A program made the position numbers and the translations under genes. The notes under the pieces were generated by a model that saw only the letters and a list, made by a program, of their open reading frames with translations, was not told where the DNA came from and did not search any database. Positions 35,101-48,130 of a stretch of 64,000 bases of DNA are shown piece by piece; the stretch's first letter is position 1; each line of letters begins with the position of its first letter. This stretch comes from Motacilla alba alba (taxonomy: Eukaryota; Chordata; Aves; Passeriformes; Motacillidae): assembly GCF_015832195.1 (NCBI RefSeq), contig NC_052018.1, forward strand, positions 113,865,966 through 113,929,965, read 5' to 3'.

Positions 35101-36289
35101 TGCTCCTCCCCAGAGGGACACGAATTCCTGCCTGGCCGGGTTGGTGTTTAACCCCCCGGCAGCTGGCTGCAACACGGACACCGAGCTCACAGTCTGGGCA
35201 AAATGCGGTTTTTATTCCCAGCACCATTTGTGGCAGCACTTCTCGGGCTTTTTTTTTTATTTCCCCAGAAAAACTTGTAATGTTACTTCACCTCTGGCAA
35301 GTGGATAAACGGACACAGAGAATGAGGGGGGTTTGGAGCTATTACACAGCTAAAAGGATGTGTTTCCAAATGTGGTTGAAGAGGAAACTCTTTTAACAGT
35401 TCTTTTTAAAAAAAAATATGCTTTTTAAGTATGAAAGTTTGAAGAAAAAAAAAAAACAAACAAACAAACCAACAACTGAACCCCATGCTTTTAATATATG
35501 TTCTTTTCTTCCTTAACTGTGGCTGGGATACCTCTGTATTTTGGGATGGATACACCTTTCTGCTTCAGAGTTGTTAAACAATGGCATTTTATTTAGGCCT
35601 GAGTAGATGGTTTTTGCTTGGTTACTTATTTTCACCAGGCAAACACCTCACAGTCCATAAAGGCTTCCTAACTGAGCCAGGTCTGGAGTGCAGTGGTGGA
35701 TGTCACTGACCCTGGGAATGAGTGGAGGAAAGGAAATGTAAAGAAATAACCCAAAGCATAAAAACCGCAGTGGAATCAGTCAAGTGGGCATTTCTTTTTT
35801 CTGTGGAGCCTCTCATGGCAGCCTGGCTGAGCCCAGAGTTTTTCCCCTTCGAGATACATAGGGGTGGTTTTCAAACCTTATTTCCCAAGTGCCAGCTCTG
35901 AGACACAAAGCTCCCAAGCCTCCACCCGTTCAAATCAGAGGTCTCCTATTGTCTCAAACATGAAAATCTGGCTAATTTTAACTTAGAGTGAAAATTCGTT
36001 GCCTTGTGTAAACAATGGAAAGTAGAGGCCCCCAGAATAAAATTGCTTGAGAACATGCTTTATTTTAGGTCTAAATGTAGTTCCTTTGAGTTGAACAGGA
36101 TCATATAGCTGCTTAAATGGTCGAGGTGCAAGTGAAGCACATGGTCTTCCTGCACCACAGCCACAAGTCCCTGAACCAGCACGGTTAGGGCACTTATTGA
36201 CCACTGCCATTTGTTTTGCCAGCACTGAAGGAATTCATGAACACAGAGCAGGCTTTTAAAACTCAGTTCAGATACTCACACACGTTTTA
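35101..36289. other. Unique non-coding DNA after the CpG island
   Basis: GC-rich to about 35175, then AT-rich. An A12 run followed by (AAAC)n lies at 35445-35470. No exon following the island could be identified. Confidence 0.5.
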
Positions 36290-36560
36290 TTAATTTTTCC
36301 TGAAGGCACAAATTAAGAGGGATGTGTTTTTCTCTGTAAGCTCTTGAAGTGATGCTTAAATTCTTGGCTCTACATGATTGATTTTATTAAAATCAAGTAA
36401 AATGCAGCTTAGCAAAATGGTTTCTTAATTATTAAAGCAATTAGAGGGATCTAAGAAAGATCTTATTCCCACTAGGCTAAGCCTGCATATAAAGCCTCCC
36501 TTTCAGTTTCCTATTTCAGTTGTTCCACATTCTTATAAGACGCCTACTAATCACCATCTA
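36290..36560. promoter_or_regulatory. AT-rich candidate regulatory block with homeodomain-type cores
   Basis: Repeat-free AT-rich stretch holding a 19-base near-palindrome (TTGATTTTA, T, TAAAATCAA; 36378-36396), the word TTAATTATTAA nearby (about 36425-36435), a caattag core, and several tttatt words. Clusters of TAAT cores are common in developmental enhancers, but AT-rich DNA produces them readily by chance. No conservation evidence is available here. Confidence 0.22.
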
Positions 36561-39500
36561 AGCCCAGGCAAACACAAAAAGGGTGAAGTGCTATCAGAAG
36601 AAAATATTGAAACACCACCAGCCTATAGTTAGGCCAGTGATACCTTCCTGCAGTCCCTTTGGACTAATCCAAGTACAGAGAAGGCTTTTCTTCCCCCCAT
36701 GTGGGAGATCTGGAGAGAGATCCAGTTGAAAGCTGCCCAGTAACACCAACAAAGATACTTTTTAGCCTGACTGCTTTTCTGGCTGTACCAGGTTGGTGCA
36801 GGAGATGGGCAGGAGAGCCAAAGTCCAGCTGGGAGACTCAATCTCTCCTTCCAGGGACTGCTTGTTCTCTTCTTGGCTGAAAGCATCCCACTGCAAGGAT
36901 TTACCCAAGTTCAGCTCTTCCTTTGACAGTCCCAACTCCATCTCAGGTGTTAACCTTGTAGGCTTTACAGGGAAATCCTGCTGCCCGCCTCCACCTCTGC
37001 CAGGAAACATTTTCTGATCTGTTTTGTGCTTTTTTGAGGGGCATTTCCTGACACCCAGTAACCGAAGCGTGTGCTTTGGTCATCCGTGGATTTGGCAGCT
37101 CTCCTTTAGAAGCGCATCCCACACACCTGCTCTGCCACAGAAGCACTTGGCCAGACACACTGGGGCTGTGGAATAGCTGCAGTCGTGATAAAGCCCCCAA
37201 AGGGTCCTATAAAACTAATGGGGTCAAGAGAGTGTCGCCCTACACGGGTCCCACCATTCCCAGTGTTGTCATTTGTTTCTGTTTAAGGCTTATGCTGAGA
37301 CTGGTAGCAGTTGCTGCAGTTCAATCACTAAACTGTACCTGTGATTAATAATTGCTGCAATATAAGATGTGTAAAGTTTTACCACTATGTCCTAGAGGGC
37401 TTGTAACAAGAATGACCAGTTTAAAGCCCAAGCCAGGAATGTGGTAATGAGTGCGTACCATAGAAATGTTAATTAAAACACTCTAAGGAGAGAGAAGGGA
37501 GGGGAGCGTTCCCATGTTATCATGTGATATCCCTGTGCCCATTCACAGAAAAAAGGAGAGCCAGGGAAGCAGGAAAAAAGAGGTGGTTGTACTTCAGCTG
37601 CAGCCAGGAGCTCTGGGCAGGTTTAAAATCCACCTTTAATGATCCCGGAGTGATGAGCTGCCAGTGTGTCGCTGCAGATAGGTCTGAGACACATCACACT
37701 GAGAACACCCTGGGAAAGCCAGCCCGAGCCACTGGGAGGGAGCAATTAGCCCCACTCGCAGGCTGGGATGCCAGAGCAGCTGCAGGGGGTTGGGATTGCT
37801 AAGGGTTTAATAATGCATGTGGTTCTTCTGTGGCTCGGTCCTGCTATTGCAGGTCCGTGCTTTCCAAATCAGTGCTTTGCTACACCTGAGCCTTTTCTAG
37901 TGAAGGCAGTGGCTGTGGGTGACGCGGCAGGCTCAGGGCCCCGTGTCCCCTCCCGCATTGTGCCAGTGGCACACAACACCCTGACACATTGCTCGGAAGT
38001 GTGTGAGGCGTGTGTGAGCTGCTCAGGAGTTGGTGTGCAAGGGTCCCTGGCAGGGCTGTGGGAGTCTGGCGCTCCTCAGGAAGCCCTGTGGATTGTAGGA
38101 GAGGTGCCCCAAGCCCAGGGAGCCTGGAGGAGCTTGTAAATGCTGCCATCATTTTCTTACCGCAGCATGACCCTGGCAGGGCGCTCTGAGGAAAGGAAAA
38201 GATCACTCCACCCACTAAAGAAGGCCAGAAGCCATCACCAAAATTCATAATAACCTGTAGAGGTGCAAGGTACCCTCCAAGATTAAAAAAGCACGAGAGA
38301 GTCTTCTGTTTGGCTGAAGAGATCACCTCTGAACTTCAGTTGCCAGAATTCAAAGAATTCCAGGCCTTTGCAAACATACTTGCTTCTCGGATTGGAGACT
38401 TCCCCTCACCAGAGAGTGGAGGGGCTTGGAAAAATTACTGAAGTTGATGTTTAAAATCTGTTATGATTTTTTTTTTAAACTTTTACTATTTTTTCTTCTT
38501 TTTGGTTTTTTCCTAGTGGAAAATCAGTTCATATAACCATATTAAATAGAAATGTTTTTATGTATGTGAGCTCTAGGATACTTCAGCTTAGCATTGGTGC
38601 AGTTTATTCAAATCTAATTTAAATCCCAGCCCAAACCTACTTGAGGCAAAATAGACTTAGACTTGCAGTCCAGCAGCCATCTATGTCACAGATGTGTTTT
38701 CTCCTTGACACAACAGACACTGATTTCACACAACTCTGAAACAGGACTTAATTTAACATATGTGCTAATAACCACTTGCAGTAGATTTCAATATACACTC
38801 AAAGTTAACTGTGCAGTTAAATGCTTGGCTGAATCATGACCTGTATAAATTATCCATTTAATTATTCTCCAGCCAAAAGAACTCTGAAGTTTTCTGTGGC
38901 TGCTTGCAGTTGTGTCTGAAATAACTGTTGGGAATCCAAGCCTTGCAGAGAATTGTCTGAGCCAGTTCGTAGCTACTTATCTCCTGCCTCTCCCTGTGAC
39001 ATCTGGATCAGTTTCTGGTAATATCATCCTAAAGGAGGATGAGAAACCCAAAGAATAAATTAAGGGGAAGTTATAGAAGTTTCCTGGGCTGTAGCTCGCT
39101 GCCAGATGGTGACTCATGTCGGTGAGAGACAACAACAACAACAGTGATGGTGGATTCATCCCAAGCCAGAAATTAAAATCTCTGCACTAGGTTTGCATTC
39201 ACAGATGAGCTTCTGCTAAATGATTTGGAGCAGAAGGTGCACTACTCAAAAGGAAGAGCAGAAAGTAGTATTCCAGAATTCCTCCTCGAGAAGGGGGGCA
39301 TTCCAGGGGACTTGAAATACATTTCTCCTGCACTCCAAAATAACATAATGGCCTGTATGGCTTAGAGCTCAGGTTGTTATTCTCTTTCCCCTATAGGATT
39401 TTGTGAGCCAGTAGCTCAGAGAAGCCTGAGCTGCTCTGGTCTCTGAGCCTCACATTTCCCAGGATAAATATTGTTCATCTTGGGGAATAAAACTTCCTCT

Positions 39501-42024
39501 GTTTTTGCTTATGTTTGCTGATTATATGTTAGAGGATGTGCACTTGAGCAAAGTGTCATAACCCAAATCCCACAGATATAAAGATACTTGAAACAGGTTT
39601 ATGTCAAACTAGTTTTAATTCATTTCCATTCCCTGCCTTGAAAACACTTCATTTCCCAGTATAGCAGCTCCATTTAGCTGAAGCATGGGTGAGATGATTT
39701 TGGTGTTCAGTATTTGATTTTACAGCATTGGTGTAAAATATATATTTTATGTTTCATGTTCTTCAAAAATACATGTTTTATATTTAGAGTTTTGCTATGA
39801 AATGGTGAGCCCTTGCCACCTTTGTATCTCATTTTAGCAGTGGCTGACAGGACCACTGGATTTCCTTTCCAGTCAGGTTGCTGGTGCTGTTTAGGAGGCT
39901 GCACAAGGGCTGGGTTGTTGCTCTGCTTTCACAAGTTCCTTCTTGAAAACGAGGAAATTGCATTACATTAAAATTTCATCCTGATTTTTGGCGGAGGCCA
40001 ACGCTCCAGATAATCACAGGAATACAGGGAACAGGCAAGCTGGGGCCTGTAACACAGGGGGGTTTCCTCCTAATTTCCCAGTCTGCTGGTCTTGCAGTAA
40101 TTGCACGCTGATTTATCTAAAGGGAGGAGAATGTATGTGTACCTTCTTTCTCTAACTGCTAAACCTTGCCCAGAGGTCTTAATTAGGCCTTCATTTTGCC
40201 TTGAAGATTTGGGAATTAACTTTATGGCATCCTTCCCTTAAAACGTGTTTTGTTAATTTAGTGATTTCTTTCAGCTTATCACTGTAATTTTGCAGTGTTT
40301 CAGCTTTATTTGCTCTGCATGGGTGTGTGTTTATAGCGAGGCACTGTGGGCCAGGTCATGGTCCAGCTAAAGTCTGTGCTAGACTTGACTCAGAGAGTAA
40401 CATTTCAGCTCAGTTTTAGAAGGAAAAAGCTTTTTGGAAATAAATCAGTTCACATCATTCCACTTAGAGTCCTATTCCATTATCACTGTCTCTACATTTC
40501 TCAGTGGCACAAGTTGTGGATTATTGTATTTATTGCATCTGAGAAAGGACAACAAAGCAATCTGAGCCCTGCATCATGTTAGTGAGGAAGTAGGGGAAAA
40601 AAAATAGGTAAAAATCTTTGAGGGCTTTTTGCTGTCATGTCAGTACAGTTGCACTTGTTCAGAGATTTGTGCTGTTCTGCTTCTTCAGGAAACTGATGAA
40701 GATACCAAACGAGGGAAATAATTGAGGAAAAGAGAACACACCAATGGAAGTGAAATGTTGCTAAGACAAAGATAACCAGCTTTGCTTTTACTTTTTTTTT
40801 CTTTTGAAACAGCAGAACTGAGTGAGCTATATAAATAATAGAAGTGCATAAGTTTGCATTGCTTCTTTCAAAAGCTTGAACCCAGTACTTTTCAATTTTA
40901 CTTTATAAATTATTTTTCATTTCATTCCCTCTCAGTCTATTAACTGGAATGGATAAAAAAGAGAACAACCAGGCAAAAGCTGGCACTGATGACATTGTAT
41001 CACCAAATGTATATAATGATCTTGTAAAAGCTGTTCCCTGGCTTCCCTGACATCTTTTTTTGCACATTTCAACATGTTATCAGAGGACTGGCGCAGGTGC
41101 ATATCACAAAATAAAAAGGCTTTGTTAATTAAAGAGAGGCAGCCTGTAACACGACTTGGGCAAGGCTGAGGATTTTTGTGGTCTGGACTCCAGGTGATAA
41201 ACCTTTGCACTTGGCATAATTTTGGTGATACCCAGCAACACATATTTGATGTTACAAACTCTCACCTCTTCTCAACCTCCACATACCATCAAGTTCGATA
41301 AGGATCATATTTCAAGCTTTAATAGTGTTAATCTTTAAACTTAGTGCTTTGACTGAAGTCTTCTGAAGCTTTGCATGGGGATTGTGATTTGGCTAATGTG
41401 AATGTATGTGGCCAAGACTGAGTTTCTTCCTTGTACAGGTTTTGTTGGCATTGTCATGTGGTGTTTGTTGTTATATTTAATTTCCATACATGAAAGGATT
41501 TGGACTATTGCTATGACTTTAATATTAGTTCAGATATGGAAAGGGATGGCTCAGTGTCAAGCTGGTGAACAGCTGCTGAATTCAGTTCCTGAATTCTGAT
41601 GCCATCTAGAGCAAGAAGTGCTGGATAGCTTTGGACAGTTAGTTTAAAACTAATTTATTTTCTCCTTAAATGAAAAACCTCCTTTAATAATATAGGTCTG
41701 ATTGCAAGACTACGTGTAAGCTCTGAAACAGGAAAGTTTTCTCATCTGTAAAATACAGTGAGTAATGGTGATCAGTTATAGCACTGCAAGAATTCAGACA
41801 CTCCTGCATAGGTAATTTATAATGTATATTATTTTACAGGCACTCTAAGTGAGGTTTTAATTTGAAAAGAACAAAACTCTGAACTGTATCTATCCACCTG
41901 AGTAGTGGCCTTGCTTACCAGGACCTGTAATGTTGTCAGCTGATTGCTCTGACCCACAGATGTGACTCCTGACTAATACTGACGTGCTGAAGAAAATGTT
42001 GAAATCCTGTTAACAACATCCTTG
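36561..42024. other. Unique non-coding DNA, about 5.5 kb
   Basis: No gene, RNA or interspersed repeat recognised. (AAC)5 lies at 39129-39143. A short AT dyad near 41638-41652 (ttagttt, a, aaactaa) is probably chance. GC-richer at 37540-38200. Stretches at 37310-37530 and 38620-38930 are low in simple repeats and could be conserved, without specific support. Confidence 0.5.
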
Positions 42025-42043
42025 CACACACACACACACACAC
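42025..42043. repeat. (CA)9.5 microsatellite
   Basis: Nineteen bases of perfect CA dinucleotide; a short simple repeat that may be length-variable. Confidence 0.85.
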
Positions 42044-44631
42044 TGCCCCCAGCAATGTGAGTATTGGAGGTACCCTAACAGAATTTAACTTGGGCTCCAG
42101 AACCTTATTGATAAGTTCTTCACATTAAAATGGTAAGGTGTAGTAAGATGAAATATACCGAGAATAAAATTTTGTCGATTGCGAGGAGATGGGTGTGGAA
42201 TCAGGCTGCATCAGGGGCTCTAACACAGGGATGGCAACTGAACGTGCCTTTGCTGATGGCTCTGTCATAGCAGAGGGCAGGAGAAAGAGGCTGGAAGGGA
42301 AAAGGAAAATTACCTGGGTGTCAGTCAAATTATAATGGAGAGGAGAGGAGCAAATTTCAAGTTACAGAAAAGAATTTTTGGCTGGGGCACAAGTAGCCAC
42401 CAGGACACAGAGGATGAGGAGCTCAGTTAATTATTCCTGATCTGCCTTTCCAGGGTATTTCCACTGGCACTTTTGGATGTTGCACAGGCCAAATTCCACT
42501 GTGACAAATTTACATCCTTGGACCCACTGCAGCTTTAGTGAATAATGTACCTGTCTTGAGCAATGCGCTGTTGTGGCTGTAACAGCAGCCACGGGGTTGT
42601 TTTTCCACTCATCTGGCTGAACTTCAGCTCATATGGAAGAAAGACATTGTTTTCCCTGTTCTCCACATATTTGATTTTCATATGACAAATGGCAAATCAA
42701 GTAGAGGTGGCAGCTCAGAAGCGGAGAGATGTACTTCTATCCTTAGTATTTCTGTGAGGGTTTTTCATGTTTTAATTCATTTGGTCTCCAGCATTCCCCC
42801 TCTCTACCTGTCCTTAATGTGTGGAGGTAATTGGCATTTTCCTGTCTGGCCTTATGGACGAAATTCTCGTGTTCTCAGTGGTGCGCAGTTTCAAAGTCTC
42901 CTCTGGGCCACAGTGAAGAATGTGTGAATTGGGACCAATCTCTGCACGCATTTAAACATGCAGTTTGTCCACATGGACCCAGAACAGCTTCTGGCTGGTT
43001 CTGCTGTGGGTTTTGCCAGCCTACAGGCCTGCCTGGCACAAGGAGCTGCTGCGTCAGAAAGGACTTCTCAAAGCAGAAATGTCAGAGGCAGGGTCATGGC
43101 CAGGACTCCAGGTAATGGTGCAGGTTCACCACGTTGCCTTGAGAGCTCCAGCAAATCAGGAACGGTCTGCAAGCAGCAGTGGAAGGTAGAAGCAGCACTG
43201 CCTGCCCTTCACCGTGAGGTGACTGCACCTTGCAGGCAGACAGCCAAACCCAGACACTGCGTCTCACTTAAGTCATTTGGTGTAGTCATAGAGTGCATCA
43301 TTAAACTGAGAACATCTGCTTGTTAGCATGGCAGGAGAAATAAGCCACAGTTACTTGAGAACCTCATAAAATGTGTTTCACAGGAAGACAGGAAAGGCCC
43401 AGTAAAGTTTCTTCTCTCCTGACAGAGCTTCCAGCAGCCCTGACACATGAAGATATATTATGTCCCATTCCTAATAAAGTTCTGGCGGTTCAGCCTCCTT
43501 CCTAGATGAAACCTGAACCTGTAAATTAATCAGCCATGCAGCACCAAGGGGAAATAGTGTTATAGATCTTGTAATCTTTGTGACAGTTATCTAATAAGCC
43601 AGATTACCAAATATCTCAGGAAGGAAGGCTGATATGACTGAAATCCACCAAGTTCCTCCAGTGTTTCTCCCTTTTGTGCAGGAAGAGTTTTGTTTTTAGC
43701 AGAAGATGCTGTAGGGAATGGTGTTCTCATAAAATGTGAGGCTAAATGTTGAGTAATGCGCCTATAAACAGAAAGTAATTAGTTAATATCTGTTCTTGGA
43801 TAGCTGCAATAATGTAGGGCAGAGGTGTTTGACTAAATTGTTCAGAGAAACACTCAGCTCTGGCTTTTCAAAAGCATCTGAATGTATTTTAATTTGACAA
43901 AATGTTTCCATTTGAAGTTAGAGCTCTTTTAAGGCACCTTTTGGAAAGGTTAATGTACATATGAGTGGTCCAAATAATATACTCCACATGAATTCCCAGA
44001 GTGATTTTTCTAATGTTCCTCATATGTAGTTTTCATGGGAAACAAAGCAGTGAAGGGATGCTGCTGCCATGGGTCTGTAATTGGCTGAAAAAGAAGCAGC
44101 AGCAGATCGGTGTGAATGGGTTTCAAGTTGTTTAGGAGGTCTGTAGTGAGGGGTCTGTGCTGGAGATGACAAAGTCTGGGCTGTTATAAAGTTTTCATGT
44201 TGGTAAGGACGAGGAGGGATGGTTCTTACAGCAGCCCGTGGCTGGGCAGCAAACCAGCAGATGGAATTCAGAGTAGATAAATACACCGTGGTACACACAG
44301 GGAGATACAGCCCCAGTTTTGTTTTGCACATGAAATGTGCTGCTCTGGAACAAGCCCTCGGGGCTATCGTAGCTGCTTCCATCAGCACATCAGTGCTTGG
44401 CTGCACTCAGAAAAGCAAACCAAACCAGAAAACACCGGTTCAGCTCCACTGAAATCCAGCACTGGTGTCCAGGACACTCCGCTCAACAAGAGCGCAGCAC
44501 AGCAAACAGGGCTGGAGGAAAAGGCAGCAAGCCTGATGGATGCTTTGGAGCAGTTTCCACGTTGGGATGGGCTGAGTAAACTCGTGCTGCTCAGCTGGAA
44601 ACCAGGCGTGCTGGAGGGAGCAGCAGCCTGG
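42044..44631. other. Unique non-coding DNA
   Basis: No gene recognised. Frames at 42831-43326 overlap in three phases in moderately GC-rich sequence and share no known domain. Confidence 0.55.
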
Positions 44632-44700
44632 GGAGCTCCTTGCCAAAGGATGCTAAAAGCTTACTTGAATTCAAGAGCAGATTGAACAAGTACTTGCAAG
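44632..44700 (+). mobile_element. Old CR1-like LINE 3' fragment
   Basis: The run ggagctccttgccaaaggat, then gctaaaagcttacttgaattcaag and gattgaacaagtacttg, follows the order of an older CR1-like 3' region (ctccttgccaaaggat...gatgccaaaag...tggattcaaaa...gattggacaaatt). It differs from the younger 341-base copy in subfamily and shows more decay. Its upstream extent is unclear: 44460-44630 may belong to the same element but is not recognisable. Confidence 0.6.
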
Positions 44701-45288
44701 GCAGAGCCTTTGGAGCCTTTCACATTGAAAAATAACAGCAAGCTCAGAAAATCACCTGAGCTGAAAATAGTGGAAAACAGGAATACATATTGAGGTTTTT
44801 ACAAAGCACAGGAAGGTTTTCTGATTACAATTAAATGGCCAAAAATTGCTACAAGGTGAACATAATCTCTCCTGATGAAGTCTTTGCTTTTCTTTTAGTT
44901 TTGCTTGCAGCATTTTAAAATGTATCAATAAGTAAACTGCTTGTATTGTGAGATATACTTTTCATTTTGAAAGTGGGCAGAGCTCATTTCTTTTCTCCTT
45001 CAAAAGCCAAGCCTTCCCCAGGAGTTGAAAGGCGTGAGGGAATCCTTAGCAGCAAGGCAGAGAGCCTGTAAACCTGCAGGGCCTTCTGAAGCACAGCTTG
45101 GTAGCAGGTACCTTTGTGTTTGAGAGGTGGAAATGAATGCTAGAAACTCCCCAAGCTGCCCATGGGTGTCCAGGATGCTGACCAGGACCTGCTTCAGCCA
45201 GGAACTTTCTCACTGCATCTCAGCCCTCCTTGAGCAGAGCACTCCTCCTTTGCCTCTGCACACCCCTTCTTTCACTGCGGCTACATCA
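44701..45288. other. Unique DNA between two CR1 pieces
   Basis: No gene recognised. The part 45150-45288 may be further decayed antisense CR1 sequence, since it directly precedes a recognisable piece, but I cannot align it. Confidence 0.4.
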
Positions 45289-45340
45289 GGGGTCCCACCA
45301 CCCTCACAATTAGGAATTTCTTCCTTATGTCTAATCTACT
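45289..45340 (-). mobile_element. CR1 LINE fragment (antisense)
   Basis: The run tcccaccaccctcacaatta, then ggaatttcttccttatgtctaatct, is the reverse complement of the CR1 block that normally reads agattaggaagaaattctttac..gtgagggtggtg. About 50 bases align well. The flanks are too decayed to follow. It has the opposite orientation to the fragment at 44.6 kb, so the two are separate insertions or were rearranged. Confidence 0.55.
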
Positions 45341-47429
45341 GGATTTTAACACAGCCAGGTTTGCTCACAAGAAGTTGGGAAACCTCTTCCCTGCCAAGCT
45401 TATCCAATGCCTATGTTTTTACAATCACAGCAATCTTGGGGCACTTTGCTTAGGATTCATTCCAATGGGAAGCAGGTCTTTGGAAGCATTAATTAAATCA
45501 GAAGCAAAGATGATGTCTTTTACAGTCAAGTGTTTTATAACATTAACATAATTTTTTTCCTTTAGAAATTGGTTTCAAACTATGGAAGAGCAGTGTCTAT
45601 CCCTTCCTCAGTTGGAACCATCACATGACCAGAAATATGTATGAGAATAACTGACAGACCTGTTCCATATTTTTGGAGAGTGTGTGGCCCTCTGAGCCTG
45701 AATTTAAGACAAAAAGATGGATTCCAGTGTCTGATCTGGTTATCAGCTGCACCACAACTCCCTTGCATGACTTGGGTGCCTCGGTTTCCCCTCTGTAGCA
45801 GCATAATGAAACATCCTGTATTCAGCCTCCTGCCCTGTCAGTGCAGCCCGTGATCTGTTTGGGGGAATCAGTGTGTCCTTGTGCAGATGGCCTCGCTCCT
45901 GACTGGGAACTTGGGGCATAGCACTGGATATAACATTATGTAAATACTGAAGTCACGAAAACATCTTTATTGCATTCATGATTCCACCCTAGAGGCTTTT
46001 TCTTTGGCTGAGATTTGATGAAAGCATTATCATCTGTCTTACACAGACCTCCAGAGCTTTACAGTAGCTGGATCTAGTGGGGAAATAAATTTCAGGGAAA
46101 TAATAAATCCTAACACTGCAGCGCCAGCAGAGGCAAAAGCGTTGATAGTGTCTGTGGTTGAGAGCAAAGCTGCAATTGCCTGGTGCTCCTGGTGTCCTGT
46201 CAGAGCTCGGTAACACATCAGCGAGTCACCTGCAAGTCCTGCTGGCACTCAGAGCCCCAGTCCTGCCCCAGAGGGCTGCCCCGTCCCCTGTCAAGGGAAA
46301 TACCTGGCTTCTGAGGTTACAGAGCGCAGTAATTCAGAAGGAAAGCTGAGCTCTCAAAAGCCAAGGCTAACTTTCAGGCCTGGCTGTCACTCACCGAGGG
46401 CACCTTCCCACACCAAGCCCGGCCAACAAAGGGATCCTTGCACGGCGCACACCCTGCCTCCCCTCTCAGGGAAAAGATGCCTCTTTGTGCTGGAGATAAG
46501 TGAGGAAGGAGGGAAGGAGGGCTTGCAGGACAACAGAAAGCTATACCAGGGACATCTCGACTGTAATTAAATCCTTTATTCGCACTGGCTCCCGGTGTGG
46601 GCCGCCTTAGCAGCCCAACAGCACATACCATGGAACGGTATAGAAAATATTGAAACAAATCTGCTGAATCTAGGGAGCTTGGGTTGATTTCTTTCCCATA
46701 CAGTAAATGAACCAACATTGTGGCTGAGGTTAAAGGAAGGTCGGTTTAACTCGCTGGGATTGCAGCTGGAGAAGGCTTTTTTAGCAGAGCCTGGAAACAT
46801 CTCCCCGACCTAAAGCCCCGTAGCTTCAGAGTGCAAATGATGTTCTCGCCCGCACGCTGAGCACCTCGGGGTAGAAGGGGTTCCCTGCCAAGGAGTCTGC
46901 CTCGTGTCCCAGGGAAGAGGCTGAAGGTTTTGTGCATGTCCTACCTCGGTTCTAACTTGCTGCCAAGTTACTGTCACATGAATTCTCTAAATCAGGGTTT
47001 GAACATCTCTTCAGAGCATCTCCTTTAGCCTGCAGTGCACTGGAGGCCACGGGGGCGGGGGGGTCCAGGTGAGCTCCATGGCTTTGGTTGTGAAAACAAA
47101 CTTAAAAATCTTGAGAGTTCCCTCCTGGTCTTTGGATCTCTGGCTCCAGTAATAATTAAAGATCAGTTTTCCTGTGGAGTTAGAGGTTTACTCTGGGAGG
47201 GGCTGTGGCTTTGGGGGAACAGAAGGTTCTCTTTCTACCTTTTCTAAATTGCCTTTAATTACAAAACTCACTAAGTAGCCAACAACAGTGAAATCCCCAG
47301 GAGTTCCGAATAGCTGCCATGTGTCTTTTTCTCACACTTGCAGAGATTTAGGACGTCTGCCAAAGTCACAGAGCAATAAAGGAGCTTAAATATATTAAAT
47401 TAAATAATATGCCATCAAAGCTTAGAGTG
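45341..47429. other. Unique non-coding DNA
   Basis: No gene recognised. GC-richer at 46150-46500. At 47051-47063 there is a G5-C-G7 run that includes a perfect SP1-type GC box (GGGGCGGGG), isolated and without CpG enrichment. Confidence 0.5.
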
Positions 47430-47560
47430 CCCTCTCCTCCAGTCCTGCTGCTTTATCTGCTCTTCTCCCTCTCCTGACTCACTCTTACCCCCACACTCTC
47501 TTCTTTGTTGTTGTCTGTTCTTCATTTTCTCTCTCATGTTTCCTTTTTTCCCCTTCTTTT
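47430..47560. repeat. Pyrimidine-rich tract
   Basis: Plus strand is mostly C and T (ctctcctcc, ttctccctctcctg, tttctctctcatg, ttttttccccttctttt) before a G6 run. Imperfect polypyrimidine/polypurine sequence. It resembles a long splice-acceptor tract in composition, but no convincing exon follows. Confidence 0.5.
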
Positions 47561-47929
47561 GGGGGGAGGAACAGGCAAACTGAGGCAGCCCAGCCTGCTG
47601 CCTTCGCAAAGTTCTTTGCTGTGGCTGTGTCTTTTCACGCATAAATGTGCATTCCTTAGTTTTCTTTCACTGTGCCTCACCCTTTCCCTCCTTAACTCCT
47701 CTCCGTCTCATCTTCATGTCCCATTCCTCACTCCTGCATGTTTTATGTCGCCCTCCCTGCTTTTGCTGGCCGCATCCAGCGCAGGTAGGAGGGTGGCTGC
47801 TGGGCTTGCACTCCCATTTCCCCGAGCCACCCCTCGAAAGCGTGTGAGTGTTTCTGCGTGTGCTCATGTGTAACTGATTTGCCCCGATTTCTGGGCCCGG
47901 TGCTGCGGGTCCTCCCATCCACGCTTTGT
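47561..47929. other. Unique non-coding DNA
   Basis: Pyrimidine bias continues to about 47800. Overlapping frames at 47505-47873 follow from the low stop-codon content of CT-rich sequence. No gene recognised. Confidence 0.5.
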
Positions 47930-48130
47930 TCTGTGCAATTAACATGATTACATGGGCAGTTGTGCTAATTGTGCCGTGTACAGATGACTCATTAGTTCTG
48001 CAATTATGCGTTTTCCTGAAGAGTTGCTGGGGAGGGGGTCCTGATAATAGTTTGGCAGTCTGAAATTTGACCTTTGCTTGTTTATCATTTCACCGTGAGT
48101 AACTTGAAGGCCAAGTGCTTCTTTTTAGCC
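47930..48130. promoter_or_regulatory. Candidate enhancer-like block (AP-1 and homeodomain-type cores)
   Basis: Repeat-free block with a perfect AP-1 TRE (TGACTCA, 47985-47991) running into an ATTAG core, plus caattaac, ctaattgtg, gcaattatg and cctgataatag. The mixture of bZIP and homeodomain or GATA-like cores in 100 bases resembles conserved enhancer cores of vertebrate gene deserts. This is judged by eye only; no alignment was possible. Confidence 0.28.

Noticed and set aside
41285..41310. gttcgat word as a tRNA B box
   Set aside because: It does not fit GGTTCRANNCC, and no A box or cloverleaf stems could be placed around it.
47430..47600. Pyrimidine tract as a splice acceptor before an exon
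   Set aside because: No AG followed by a recognisable coding exon and donor was found; CT-rich sequence continues on both sides.
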